Origin: an uncultured Granulicella sp.
Lineage (GTDB): Bacteria > Acidobacteriota > Terriglobia > Terriglobales > Acidobacteriaceae
Reading direction: 5' to 3'
DNA: 33,097 nt
NCBI GenBank assembly: GCA_937873145.1
Contig: CALMVK010000135.1
Coordinates: forward strand, 1 to 33,097
In this document: piece by piece, positions 24,274 to 33,097 of the stretch
Layout: each line of letters starts with the position of its first letter
How positions within the stretch are numbered: the first letter of the stretch is position 1
Notes under the pieces: generated by a model
Told to the model about the DNA's origin: nothing
Database searches by the model: none
The model's input: only the letters and a program-made list of their open reading frames with translations
Translations under genes and position numbers: made by a program

Positions 24274-25629
24274 ATGACCGAAGCCATTATTCGCGCAGAG
24301 CGCGTTGAGAAGTACTATGCCCAGCCGAGCGAGAATCGTATCCAGGTGATCGCCCCGACGGATCTCTCGATCGTTCCGGGCGAGATTGTTGCGTTGCTGG
24401 GGCCTTCGGGCTCGGGTAAGTCGACGTTGCTGCGCATGCTGACGGGATTGTCGGCCCCCTCCGCGGGCAAGGTCTTCTGGCATGAACGGGAGATCGCCTC
24501 GACGGAGGTGAATGTCTCGATCGTGTTTCAAAGCTTCGCGTTGTTTCCCTGGCTGACGGTTGAGGAGAACGTGGAGGCGGTGCTGAAGGCGCGAGGGATG
24601 GAGCCGGCGGAGCGCAGGAAGCGCGCGCTGAAGATGCTCGATACGGTGGGGCTCGATGGGTTTCAGGCGGCGTATCCGAAGGAGCTCTCGGGCGGCATGC
24701 GGCAGCGTGTGGGCTTTGCGCGGGCGCTGGTGGTCGAGCCGGAGGTGCTGTTTATGGATGAGCCGTTCTCGGCGCTCGATGTGCTGACGGCGGAGAACCT
24801 GCGCAGCGAGCTGCTGGAGCTTTGGCAGAACAAGACGATCCCGACCAAGGCGATCTTCCTGGTGACGCACAACATTGAAGAGGCGGTGCTCTTGGCCGAC
24901 CGGATCATTGTGTTGGGGCGCAATCCCGGCAAGGTGCGGACGGACTTCAAGGTAGGCCTGCAGCACCCGCGCGATCGCAAGGCGACGGCGTTTACGCAAC
25001 TGGTGGACTACGTGTACAAGGTGCTGACGCAGCCGGATGCGAAGCCGCCCGAGCTTCCGCAGACGCCTGGAGCGACGGCTTCACCTGAGAGGAAGAGGCC
25101 GCATTACCAGATGCTTCCGCATGCGCGGCCGGGAGGGATTGCGGGGCTGCTCGAAATTCTGATCGATCATCAGGGCAAGGACGACATTTATCGGCTGGCG
25201 GATGACCTGGCGTTTGAGATCGACGATCTGCTGCCGATTGTGGATGCGGCGAGTCTGCTGGGCTTTCTTACGGTGAACGAAGGCGACGCGGAGATTACGC
25301 GCTCCGGCACGGACTTTGCGAACTCGGAGATCCTGGGCCAGAAGCAACTGTTTCGCAAGGCGGCGCTCGAGCATGTGCTGCTGCTAAGGCAGATTGTGCG
25401 GGCGGTTGAGACCAAAAGCGATGGGTCGGTCTCAGAGGAGTTCTTTCACGACATTCTGGACGAGCAGTTTACCGAAGAAGAGACCGTCCGGCAGCTAGAG
25501 ACGGCGGTCAGTTGGGGACGTTATGCGGAGTTGTTCGACTTCGACGCGGCGCGACGGCGCTTTCTGCAGTCGGAGCGTCTGCATCATGAGCTGGAGAACG
25601 AAGAAGTAAGCCTGGAGAGCGACGAGTAA
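24274..25629 (+). CDS. ABC transporter ATPase (nitrate/sulfonate/taurine type) with C-terminal AAA-associated domain
   Basis: Powers import through the permease encoded directly downstream. The N-terminal 260 residues are a complete ATPase: Walker A GPSGSGKST (Lys49), Q-loop FQSFALFPWLTVEENV, signature LSGGMRQR (138-145), Walker B VLFMDEPFSALD (Asp162, Glu163), and H-loop VTHNIEEA (His199). After a Pro-rich linker (about 258-290), residues 290-430 form an extra domain (GLLEILIDHQGKDDIYRLADDL-like, first residues GLLE) of the AAA-associated C-terminal type, ending in an acidic tail. This two-domain form is known next to duplicated anion-type permeases. The ATG at 24274 is chosen because MTEAIIRAERVEKYY starts the domain; the ribosome site is weak. 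No periplasmic binding protein is encoded nearby, so the substrate is unknown. Confidence 0.93.
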   Translation: MTEAIIRAERVEKYYAQPSENRIQVIAPTDLSIVPGEIVALLGPSGSGKSTLLRMLTGLSAPSAGKVFWHEREIASTEVNVSIVFQSFALFPWLTVEENVEAVLKARGMEPAERRKRALKMLDTVGLDGFQAAYPKELSGGMRQRVGFARALVVEPEVLFMDEPFSALDVLTAENLRSELLELWQNKTIPTKAIFLVTHNIEEAVLLADRIIVLGRNPGKVRTDFKVGLQHPRDRKATAFTQLVDYVYKVLTQPDAKPPELPQTPGATASPERKRPHYQMLPHARPGGIAGLLEILIDHQGKDDIYRLADDLAFEIDDLLPIVDAASLLGFLTVNEGDAEITRSGTDFANSEILGQKQLFRKAALEHVLLLRQIVRAVETKSDGSVSEEFFHDILDEQFTEEETVRQLETAVSWGRYAELFDFDAARRRFLQSERLHHELENEEVSLESDE

Positions 25630-25635
25630 GTGGCG

Positions 25636-27432
25636 ATGAGACTTCCTCAGTTCGGCAGCGTTCCGTCCTTTTCAAACACGCCCGGCCGTGAGCTTTTGGC
25701 GCGCTCGCAGGTGCTCAAGCGCAGCTGGCCGTTTGTACTGGACCTGTGTGTGGCGGCGATGGGTCTTGCGTGTTTCTACGCTGTGGTCCGCATTTGTATG
25801 TTCTGGGCCGGGCCTCCGAGCGAGCAGATGGTGGTGTCGCTTTCGCCGCGCTCGCTGCCGCTCTATGCGTTTTATTCGGTGGTGCGGATCTTTCTCGCGT
25901 ATGTGCTGAGCCTGGTCTTCGCCATTACCTATGGCTACACGGCTGCGTATAACAAGCGGGTGGAGCCGCTGATGATCGCAGCGCTCGACATCATGCAGTC
26001 GATTCCCGTGCTGAGCTTTCTGCCTCCGGTGATGCTGGCGATGATCCGCCTGTTTCCGACGCGGCACATCGGCGTGGAACTGGGAGCGATCGTGCTGATC
26101 TTTACCGGCGCGGTATGGAATATGGCGTTCAGCTTTTACTCTTCGCTGAAGTCGATCCCGCGCGAGTTGGTGGAGGCGACGAACATCTACCGCTACTCCG
26201 CGCCACAGCGTCTGTTTCAACTGGAGCTGCCGTTTGCGGCGATCGGCCTGGTGTGGAACTCGATCATGTCGGTGGCGGGAGGATGGTTCTTCCTGATGGC
26301 GTGCGAGATGTTTCACTTCGGCTCGCGCGACTTTCGTTTGCCGGGGCTGGGATCGTACCTGCAGACGGCAGCCGATGCGGGCAACGGCCACGCCATCCTG
26401 TATGGCCTGCTGACGATGGTGGCGATCATTGTGGCGACCGACCAGTTGGTGTGGCGGCCGCTGATTACGTGGAGCGACAAGTTCAAGTTTGAGCAGGTGG
26501 AGAGCTCGAAGCATGGCAGCTCGCCGCTGCTGCATATTCTTACGCACTCGGCCGGGGTGCAAGCGATTCTGAAACATACGACGGTGCCGTTGGGCGAGGC
26601 GTTCTATCAGCGGCTGGCGAAGGCGCGTGCGGCGCGGATGGAGAAGCTGGCCACGGCTCCGGCGCAGGAGACAGGTGCGGCGGCGGCGGCGCGCGTGTTG
26701 CCGTGGGTGCTGATCCTGGTGGTCGCGGCGGCCGTGGTGTTTGCGGCGCAGCGGGCGCTCATCCTGCTCAGTCCAGTGGACCGCGCGCAGTATGCCGAGC
26801 TGTTGAAGGGAGCGGGGGCGACGTTCCTGCGGGTGAACTTCTCGTTGCTGCTGGCGGCGGGATGGACGATCCCGGTGGGCGTGGCGATTGGGTTCAACCC
26901 GCGGCTGGCGCGGATCGCACAACCGTTGGCGCAGATTGCCGCTTCGGTTCCGGCGACTGCGCTCTTTCCGGTGATCCTGCTGGCGCTGGTGCGGCTGGGC
27001 GGCGGCCTGGGGCTGGGGTCGATCGTGCTGATGCTGCTGGGCACGCAGTGGTACATCCTCTTCAACGTAATCGCGGGCGCGATGGCGATTCCGACCGACC
27101 TGAAGGAGGTGGCGACGCTGTTTCGCTTCAGCCGCTTTGAGCGCTGGCGGAAGGTGATTCTGCCGGGAATCTTTCCGTACCTGATTACAGGGATGGTCAC
27201 GGCTTCGGGCGGGGCCTGGAATGCGAGCATTATTGCGGAGTACTTCCGCTTGAACAATCGCACGCTGACAACGTTGGGCCTGGGGGCGCAGATCAGCTCC
27301 GCGACTGAACATGGGCAGTTCCCTATTTTGCTGCTGGGGACGATTTTGATTTCGCTGATGGTGGTGACGACCAATCGTCTGGTGTGGCGGCCTCTGTATC
27401 GGCTGGCAGAGACGCGGTATCGGCTGGGCTGA
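25636..27432 (+). CDS. Fused double ABC permease (duplicated anion-type permease)
   Basis: About 598 residues comprising two tandem binding-protein-dependent permease domains (about 30-280 and 340-598). Internal duplication is visible in the EAA-type cytoplasmic loops, VEATNIYRYSAPQRLFQLELP and KEVATLFRFSRFERWRKVILP (each compared over the first twenty residues), and in the domain ends TDQLVWRPLITW and TNRLVWRPLYRL. One chain can therefore supply both transmembrane halves for an ATPase dimer. It starts six bases after the ATPase stop at ATG 25636; GTG 25630, right at the stop, is an alternative. Resembles the family described as ABC-type anion transport, duplicated permease. Substrate unknown. 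Confidence 0.92.
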   Translation: MRLPQFGSVPSFSNTPGRELLARSQVLKRSWPFVLDLCVAAMGLACFYAVVRICMFWAGPPSEQMVVSLSPRSLPLYAFYSVVRIFLAYVLSLVFAITYGYTAAYNKRVEPLMIAALDIMQSIPVLSFLPPVMLAMIRLFPTRHIGVELGAIVLIFTGAVWNMAFSFYSSLKSIPRELVEATNIYRYSAPQRLFQLELPFAAIGLVWNSIMSVAGGWFFLMACEMFHFGSRDFRLPGLGSYLQTAADAGNGHAILYGLLTMVAIIVATDQLVWRPLITWSDKFKFEQVESSKHGSSPLLHILTHSAGVQAILKHTTVPLGEAFYQRLAKARAARMEKLATAPAQETGAAAAARVLPWVLILVVAAAVVFAAQRALILLSPVDRAQYAELLKGAGATFLRVNFSLLLAAGWTIPVGVAIGFNPRLARIAQPLAQIAASVPATALFPVILLALVRLGGGLGLGSIVLMLLGTQWYILFNVIAGAMAIPTDLKEVATLFRFSRFERWRKVILPGIFPYLITGMVTASGGAWNASIIAEYFRLNNRTLTTLGLGAQISSATEHGQFPILLLGTILISLMVVTTNRLVWRPLYRLAETRYRLG

Positions 27433-27458
27433 TGGCTGGCTTCGGGTAGTCTAGGCTT

Positions 27459-28172
27459 ATGAAATTCGGCGTACTGGTTTTTCCCGGATCGAACTGCGAT
27501 CACGATACCTATAACGCGGTTGCTACTGTGCTTGGCGAGCAGGCGACGCTGCTCTGGCATGCCTCCACTGAGCTTGAGAACTGCGATGCGATCCTGGTTC
27601 CGGGAGGCTTTGCCTATGGGGACTATCTGCGTACGGGCGCGTTGGCCAAGTTTGCGCCGATCATGCAGCCGGTTACGCGGTTTGCTGCGTCTGGGGGCCT
27701 GGTGCTGGGGATCTGCAACGGCTTCCAGATCCTGACCGAAGCCGGCCTGCTGCCTGGGGCGTTGATGCGCAACGCGCAGCAGCATTACGTGTGCAGGCAC
27801 CTGCATCTGCGCTGCGAGACGGACGACTCGCCCTTCACGCGCGGGATCGGGCGCGGCGAGGTGCTGCGGATGCCGGTCGGCCACATGGAAGGCAACTACT
27901 TCTGCGATGCGGAGACGCTGGCGCAATTGAACCGGCAGAATCGGGTGGCCTTTCGGTACGCGAGCGCGACGGGCGACACGACGGCGGAGCACAATGCGAA
28001 TGGCTCGCTCGAAAATATTGCCGGGGTGCTGAATGAGGGCCGCAATGTGCTGGGCATGATGCCGCATCCGGACCGCTCGAGCGAACAGCTGTTGGGCTCG
28101 GCGGATGGGCTGCGGATCTTTCGGTCGATGGCGGAGTCGTTGATGACGGAGTCGCTGACGACAGCAGGCTAA
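27459..28172 (+). CDS. purQ: Phosphoribosylformylglycinamidine synthase subunit PurQ (glutaminase)
   Basis: Releases ammonia from glutamine for PurL in step four of de novo purine synthesis. FPGSNCDHD and [12 protein letters not shown] are PurQ signatures, [10 protein letters not shown] holds the nucleophile Cys86, and the [10 protein letters not shown] segment is also typical. The triad's His is His203 in [16 protein letters not shown]. The next-but-one residue is Asp205, where class I glutaminases normally have Glu (HPE). At 237 residues the size is normal for the small, separate PurQ, which needs PurS and the small PurL; neither is in the window. The ATG at 27459 lies 26 bases after the permease stop with only a weak ribosome site. 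Product certain; effect of the Asp unknown. Confidence 0.96.
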   Translation: MKFGVLVFPGSNCDHDTYNAVATVLGEQATLLWHASTELENCDAILVPGGFAYGDYLRTGALAKFAPIMQPVTRFAASGGLVLGICNGFQILTEAGLLPGALMRNAQQHYVCRHLHLRCETDDSPFTRGIGRGEVLRMPVGHMEGNYFCDAETLAQLNRQNRVAFRYASATGDTTAEHNANGSLENIAGVLNEGRNVLGMMPHPDRSSEQLLGSADGLRIFRSMAESLMTESLTTAG

Positions 28173-28200
28173 GCCAGGCGAGTGGTAGTCTGATCGTTGC

Positions 28201-29001
28201 ATGGTAGACATCCATCATCATCTGTTGTGGGGCCTCGATGACGGAGCAAAGAATTTTGAGGTGTCGCTTGCCATGGCCAAGGCTGCGGCGGCAGACGGGA
28301 TTACCGAGATCGTCTGCACACCGCATGCGAGTGGGCAGTTTGCCTTTCGACCGGAGCTGAACGAGCAGCGGCGTATGCAACTGCAAGATGCGCTCGACGC
28401 GGACGGTGTGGGGTTGCGGCTTGGCCTGGGCTGCGACTTCCATCTCTCCTACGACAATATCGTTGAGGTGAGGGAGAACCCGTCGCGCTTCAGCGTGAAC
28501 GGGCTGAGCTATTTAATGGTGGAGATTCCGGATTACGGTGTGCCTCCGGGGCTGGCGGAGACGTTTTACGAGCTGCAACTGGCGGGGTTAACGCCGATCC
28601 TGACTCATCCGGAGCGCAACCCGACGCTGCAAAACGACCTGGAACGGGTGGCGGAGTGGATGCGCGGTGGCGTGCTGGTGCAGGTAACGGGCGACTCGGT
28701 GACGGGCAAGATGGGGCGCGTGGCACAACGTACGGCGCACCTTCTGCTGGAGCGGCGCTGGGTGCATTTTTTAGCAACCGACGCGCATAACGTTAGCTCG
28801 CGGCCGCCCCGACTGAGCGAGGCGCGGGATGCAGTCGCGAAGAAGTATGGGGTGGAGTACGCGCGAAGCCTGGTGACGACGAACCCGCGTTGTGTGTTTG
28901 AGGGAACGGCCCTTCCTCCGGGAGAGGAGCCACAGGATTTGTACGAGGAGTTCCGGGAGAAGAGCTGGTTTGGGCGGCTGATGCAGTCAATCCGGTCTTA
29001 G
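28201..29001 (+). CDS. PHP-type protein-tyrosine phosphatase, CpsB/CapC family
   Basis: A 266-residue metal-dependent phosphatase of the polymerase-and-histidinol-phosphatase fold that dephosphorylates BY-kinases. The metal ligands are seen as DIHHHLLWGLDDGA (Asp3, His5, His7 region), CTPHAS, GCDFHL, ILTHPERN and ATDAHNV. It is of the CpsB/YwqE kind, not the low-molecular-weight Wzb kind. The likely substrate is the kinase at 17290-19569, about 8.6 kb upstream and separated by the ABC and purQ genes. The ATG at 28201 is 28 bases after purQ, with no strong ribosome site; MVDIHHH matches the usual family start. The kinase link is inferred from family knowledge and proximity. Confidence 0.92.
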   Translation: MVDIHHHLLWGLDDGAKNFEVSLAMAKAAAADGITEIVCTPHASGQFAFRPELNEQRRMQLQDALDADGVGLRLGLGCDFHLSYDNIVEVRENPSRFSVNGLSYLMVEIPDYGVPPGLAETFYELQLAGLTPILTHPERNPTLQNDLERVAEWMRGGVLVQVTGDSVTGKMGRVAQRTAHLLLERRWVHFLATDAHNVSSRPPRLSEARDAVAKKYGVEYARSLVTTNPRCVFEGTALPPGEEPQDLYEEFREKSWFGRLMQSIRS

Positions 29002-29028
29002 GGCCGGGACGAAAAAACGAATACGGGG

Positions 29029-29047
29029 ATTCTGGCTTTGCCAGAAT
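29029..29047. repeat. Palindromic hairpin between convergent genes, candidate dispersed intergenic repeat
   Basis: ATTCTGGC, TTT, GCCAGAAT forms a perfect 8-bp stem with a 3-base loop in the 85-base gap between the phosphatase and SDR genes. It may end transcription from both sides, but no T-run follows. Its form, flanked by ACGGGG and GACGGC, resembles intergenic repeats I recall from Acidobacterial genomes. Confidence 0.55.
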
Positions 29048-29086
29048 GACGGCTTTGGTTTGCTGCATAACAGGGTAAGACTGGTT

Positions 29087-29824
29087 CTAAAGACCCAGGC
29101 CGCCATCGACTGCGAGCAGTTGGCCGGTGATGAAGTGAGGACCGGTGGCGAAGAACAGGACGGCGGCGGCTACGTCGGCTGCGGTGCCGTTGCGCTTCAT
29201 GGGGGTGCGGTCGGCGAAGTGCTGATAGGCGGCTTCTATCTCACCTTGCTGAATCATTCCCGGAGCGATGCAGTTGACGCTGACCTTCGGTGCCCAGGCC
29301 TTGGCCATGGTCTGCGAGAGCATGTGCAGCGCGGCCTTGGAGGCGCAGTAGTGACCGTGGGTAGCCCAGGGCTCCAGGCCGCCGAGTGAGCCAATGTTGA
29401 CGATGCGTCCGCCGGTCTGGCAGAGATGCGGGTAGGCGGCCTGAGCCATCAGGAACGGACCACGCGTGTTGGCGGAAAACATGGCGTCCCACTCGGCGAC
29501 GGTGATTGCCTCAAGCGAAACGGAGGCAAAGGAGCCGGCGTTGTTGACCAGGAGGTCGAGCCGGCCGTGCGCGGCGACCACCAGGCCGACGGTGCGGGCG
29601 ATCTCCGCGGGCTGGTCGAGATCGCAGGGATGGCCAGAGGCGCGGACACCGAAGCCGGCCAGCTCGCGGACTGTGGTCGCAGCGTCCTCCGCCGAGTTTC
29701 GGTAGGTGATGGCGACTTCAGCTCCGGCTTCTGCAAGAGCCAGGGCGATGGCTTTGCCGATGCGTCTGCCGCCTCCGGTCACAAGAGCCGTTTTGCCGGC
29801 AAGCAGTTTCGCAGGTGCGGCCAA
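29087..29824 (-). CDS. Short-chain dehydrogenase/reductase (SDR), possibly pteridine-reductase-like
   Basis: A 245-residue classical SDR. VTGGGRRIGKAIA (15-27) binds the cofactor, NNAG (94-97) is the structural motif, and the catalytic residues are Ser146 (NIGSLGG), Tyr159 and Lys163 (HYCASKAAL). The end, ITGQLLAVDGGLGL, is typical. Arg-Arg in the glycine loop favours NADPH and is common in pteridine reductases (PTR1/FolM), but general 3-oxoacyl-reductase-like activity is equally possible. A TTG at 29824 is preferred, with GGAG six bases upstream; a GTG at 29836 is the alternative, and the frame open to 29974 lies within the upstream gene. It follows the secreted-protein gene by less than 20 bases, so the two form an operon. 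Substrate unknown. Confidence 0.88.
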   Translation of the reverse strand: MAAPAKLLAGKTALVTGGGRRIGKAIALALAEAGAEVAITYRNSAEDAATTVRELAGFGVRASGHPCDLDQPAEIARTVGLVVAAHGRLDLLVNNAGSFASVSLEAITVAEWDAMFSANTRGPFLMAQAAYPHLCQTGGRIVNIGSLGGLEPWATHGHYCASKAALHMLSQTMAKAWAPKVSVNCIAPGMIQQGEIEAAYQHFADRTPMKRNGTAADVAAAVLFFATGPHFITGQLLAVDGGLGL

Positions 29825-29840
29825 GGAAGTCTCCACCGCG

Positions 29841-30554
29841 TTACAGCAGCTCGTCCGGCGGCATAGGATTGGTCTGGATGGGCGAGCCGGTGACGGGGTT
29901 CGGTGTGTCCAGCGGTGAGGTGGTAGGCGGATCGGTCTGGATGGGCTTGTGCTGGACCGGAGCGGATTTGGCACTGGAGGATGGCGCCGATGGATCGACC
30001 GTTAGACCCGGCCGCTGCTCTGGACTCTGGTTCGTCGTACGCTGCGGGACTTGTAAGGGTGTTCCGGGCAGGGTGGCCGGTGTAGCGGGCTCCTGCACGC
30101 CCATGGGCCGCTGGGAGGCTTGGCCGGAGTTGTCCGTATAGGTGGAGATCTGGGCACGGGGACGCAGCATCTTGATCTCGATCAATTTGCTGGCATCGTT
30201 CACCTGGTAGTCGCCGGCGTAGGTGGCGAAACCGTCGGCGATGACCTGGACCTCTACGCTCGAACCGGTGGCGATGACGTCGATGATGGCCTTGCCGTCT
30301 TCGTTGGTCTTGACCTCAAGATTGCCTTCGTCTCTACCGTCCTTGACGGCGTGGAAGACGACTGCGGCATTCAAGATGGGCTTGCCGTTCGTGCCTTTGA
30401 GAACCTGCACTTCGATGTGCGAGGTTTCTGGTGGGGCCTTGTATTTGCGTCCGCGTTTGGGCGCGGAGTCGTCCTGCGCCTGGGCCAGCGGAGCAGCCAA
30501 GCCGAAGGACAGGAGGAGCAAGGCTGGAGCGAGGTGTCGAACACGAAGCTGCAT
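29841..30554 (-). CDS. Secreted protein with carboxypeptidase-regulatory-like (Ig-fold) domain and Pro/Thr/Gln-rich tail
   Basis: I recognise no enzyme. From ATG 30554 (a GTG lies six bases earlier) there is a signal peptide (LAPALLLLSFGLAAPLAQA, cleaved before QDD) and a basic patch (KRGRKYK). A single beta-sandwich domain follows (about 40-125), with IEVQVLKGTNGKPILNAAVV and the periodic strands GKAIIDVIATGSSVEVQV and GFATYAGDY, as in carboxypeptidase-regulatory-like domains. From about residue 135 the protein is low-complexity, rich in Pro, Thr, Gln and Ser, and ends PMPPDELL. Such domains occur in large numbers in Acidobacterial surface proteins, often in TonB-dependent receptors; here it stands alone. 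It is divergent from groES, with the groE promoter between them. Confidence 0.75.
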   Translation of the reverse strand: MQLRVRHLAPALLLLSFGLAAPLAQAQDDSAPKRGRKYKAPPETSHIEVQVLKGTNGKPILNAAVVFHAVKDGRDEGNLEVKTNEDGKAIIDVIATGSSVEVQVIADGFATYAGDYQVNDASKLIEIKMLRPRAQISTYTDNSGQASQRPMGVQEPATPATLPGTPLQVPQRTTNQSPEQRPGLTVDPSAPSSSAKSAPVQHKPIQTDPPTTSPLDTPNPVTGSPIQTNPMPPDELL

Positions 30555-30689
30555 GGGCACGATTCTACGTCGCTGAGGGCGGGCGCGTCACGTGGTTCGT
30601 GGATGTGTGGCTGTCTGTCGGCTCAGGCGAACTTTCTGCGAGTTGGGATGAAGTTGCGCGCGATTCACTCAGATTTCACGACGTGCCGG

Positions 30690-30718
30690 TTGACAGACAA
30701 AGAGACGCGCGATTATCG
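30690..30718 (+). promoter_or_regulatory. Sigma70-type groE promoter
   Basis: A perfect -35 box TTGACA (30690-30695) is followed 17 bases later by TTATCG (30713-30718), a weak -10. The CIRCE operator starts at the next base, so a bound repressor would cover the transcription start. The -10 assignment could shift by one or two bases. Confidence 0.65.
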
Positions 30719-30745
30719 TTAGCAATCGATGGGTGTGAGTGCTAA
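30719..30745 (+). promoter_or_regulatory. CIRCE operator (HrcA repressor site) of groESL
   Basis: TTAGCAATC (30719-30727), nine bases, then GAGTGCTAA (30737-30745). This is the CIRCE inverted repeat (TTAGCACTC-N9-GAGTGCTAA) with one mismatch in the left arm. HrcA binds CIRCE and represses groE and dnaK operons until heat shock. The position just after the promoter and 71 bases before groES is standard. hrcA itself is not in the window. Confidence 0.95.
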
Positions 30746-30816
30746 CTGCGCACGGACGCACGCCCGTAGCAAGCGCAAAGAACTCGGCAAACAAGATTTC
30801 TCAAGGAGAGTAAGTT

Positions 30817-31115
30817 ATGGCAACAACGACGTTTACGCCGCTTCACGATCGCATTTTGGTCCGCCGCACCGAAGAGGGTGAGACCATGCGTGGAGGCATC
30901 ATTATTCCGGATTCCGCAAAAGAGAAGCCGCAGCAGGGCGAGGTTGTCTCGGTGGGCAAGGGTAAGTCGAACGACGAGGGTAAGGTGTTTCCGCTCGATG
31001 TGAAGTCGGGCGACACGATTTTGTTCGGCAAGTACTCCGGCACCGAGATCAAGCTCGATGGCGAAGATCTGCTGATCATGCGTGAGGAAGAAGTCCTCGG
31101 CGTCGTCTCCAAGTA

Positions 31116-31116
<1 letters not shown>
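30817..31116 (+). CDS. groES: Co-chaperonin GroES
   Basis: A 99-residue GroES, the heptameric lid of the GroEL folding chamber. It shows [22 protein letters not shown] (first residues [10 protein letters not shown]), the mobile loop [21 protein letters not shown], and the roof/closing strands [20 protein letters not shown] and [12 protein letters not shown]. The ATG has AAGGAG (30803-30808) eight bases upstream, one of the clearest ribosome sites in the window. Transcription is from the TTGACA promoter under CIRCE control; groEL follows after 84 bases. Length and all motifs are normal. Confidence 0.98.
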
Positions 31117-32877
<1,761 letters not shown>

Positions 32878-32900
32878 AGTTTTGCAACTCGCAAGAAAAC

Positions 32901-32946
32901 AAGTCCCATGTTCGACGGCAGTTTGCGTCGAGCATGGGACTTTTAT
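32901..32946 (+). terminator. Strong rho-independent terminator of groESL
   Basis: AAGTCCCATGTTCGACG (32901-32917) pairs with CGTCGAGCATGGGACTT (32926-32942), giving a 17-bp stem with one G-U pair and an 8-base loop, followed by TTTATTT. The A-rich sequence before the stem would give a T-run on the other strand, so it may work in both directions. Confidence 0.93.
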
Positions 32947-33097
32947 TTGGATACATCCTCGCTGGTTTCCTGCAGGACGAGAGTTCACCCTCTGCCGGAA
33001 GCGAAGCGTGTAACGTGCGAGTCATGTCAGGTGCGTACCGTCTCCCTAGATCAGACAATCAGGTTCCATCTTCTGTGAGGCCGTATGAGACACATCG
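32947..33097. other. Right-hand end of the window, nothing recognised
   Basis: These 151 bases contain only short frames on either strand (for example an ATG at 33024 that stops within ten codons). A gene promoter for a neighbour outside the window may lie here. Confidence 0.4.

Noticed and set aside
25672-27312. A 546-codon minus-strand frame opposite the double permease
   Set aside because: The product is almost all Arg, His and Gln, the mirror of hydrophobic codons on the coding strand.

Overview
The window is a G+C-rich, gene-dense stretch of ordinary bacterial chromosome from a diderm heterotroph. The gene set (homodimeric AceE, a Wzi-type outer-membrane protein, a Wzc/Wza-type exopolysaccharide locus, a duplicated-permease ABC system, CIRCE-controlled groESL, UbiD) and the look of the proteins suggest an Acidobacteriota member near Granulicella, Edaphobacter or Terriglobus. 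This placement is inferred from recall of protein families; no database was searched. I saw no tRNA, rRNA, CRISPR array, transposase or phage gene.

Layout. 1-5945, minus strand: the N-terminal part of a UbiD-family decarboxylase (runs off the left edge), a DedA membrane protein fused to a rhodanese domain, a Dps ferritin, and a TolC/HlyD efflux pair with no inner-membrane pump beside it. 6339-8707, plus strand: a Gfo/Idh/MocA oxidoreductase and ArgJ. 8942-14506, plus strand: aceE (pyruvate dehydrogenase E1), an E1-alpha-like protein that has lost its ThDP motif, and, abutting it, a Wzi-family outer-membrane protein.

14556-23674 is an exopolysaccharide/capsule region. On the minus strand, ugd (UDP-glucose to UDP-glucuronate) and uxs (UDP-glucuronate to UDP-xylose) supply nucleotide sugars. 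Divergent from them is a tightly packed operon: a BY-kinase/chain-length regulator, a Wza-type export protein, two GT4 glycosyltransferases and a WcaF-type acetyltransferase. The likely opposing PHP-type tyrosine phosphatase lies separately at 28201-29001. No Wzx flippase, Wzy polymerase or initiating phosphoglycosyltransferase is present, so the pathway is incomplete here.

23698-29001: a single-domain response regulator (minus strand), an ABC ATPase with an extra C-terminal domain plus a fused double permease without a binding protein, purQ, and the phosphatase. 29087-30554, minus strand: an SDR oxidoreductase and a secreted protein with a carboxypeptidase-regulatory-like domain. 30690-32946: the groES-groEL operon with a sigma70-like promoter, a CIRCE operator and a strong terminator.

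The best candidate for something undescribed is the degenerate E1-alpha-like protein at 11732-12589, placed between aceE and an envelope gene. The other points are smaller: insertions near the active regions of UbiD, ArgJ and Ugd, an Asp in place of Glu in the PurQ triad, 3'-end tandem duplications in two genes, and candidate dispersed intergenic palindromes.
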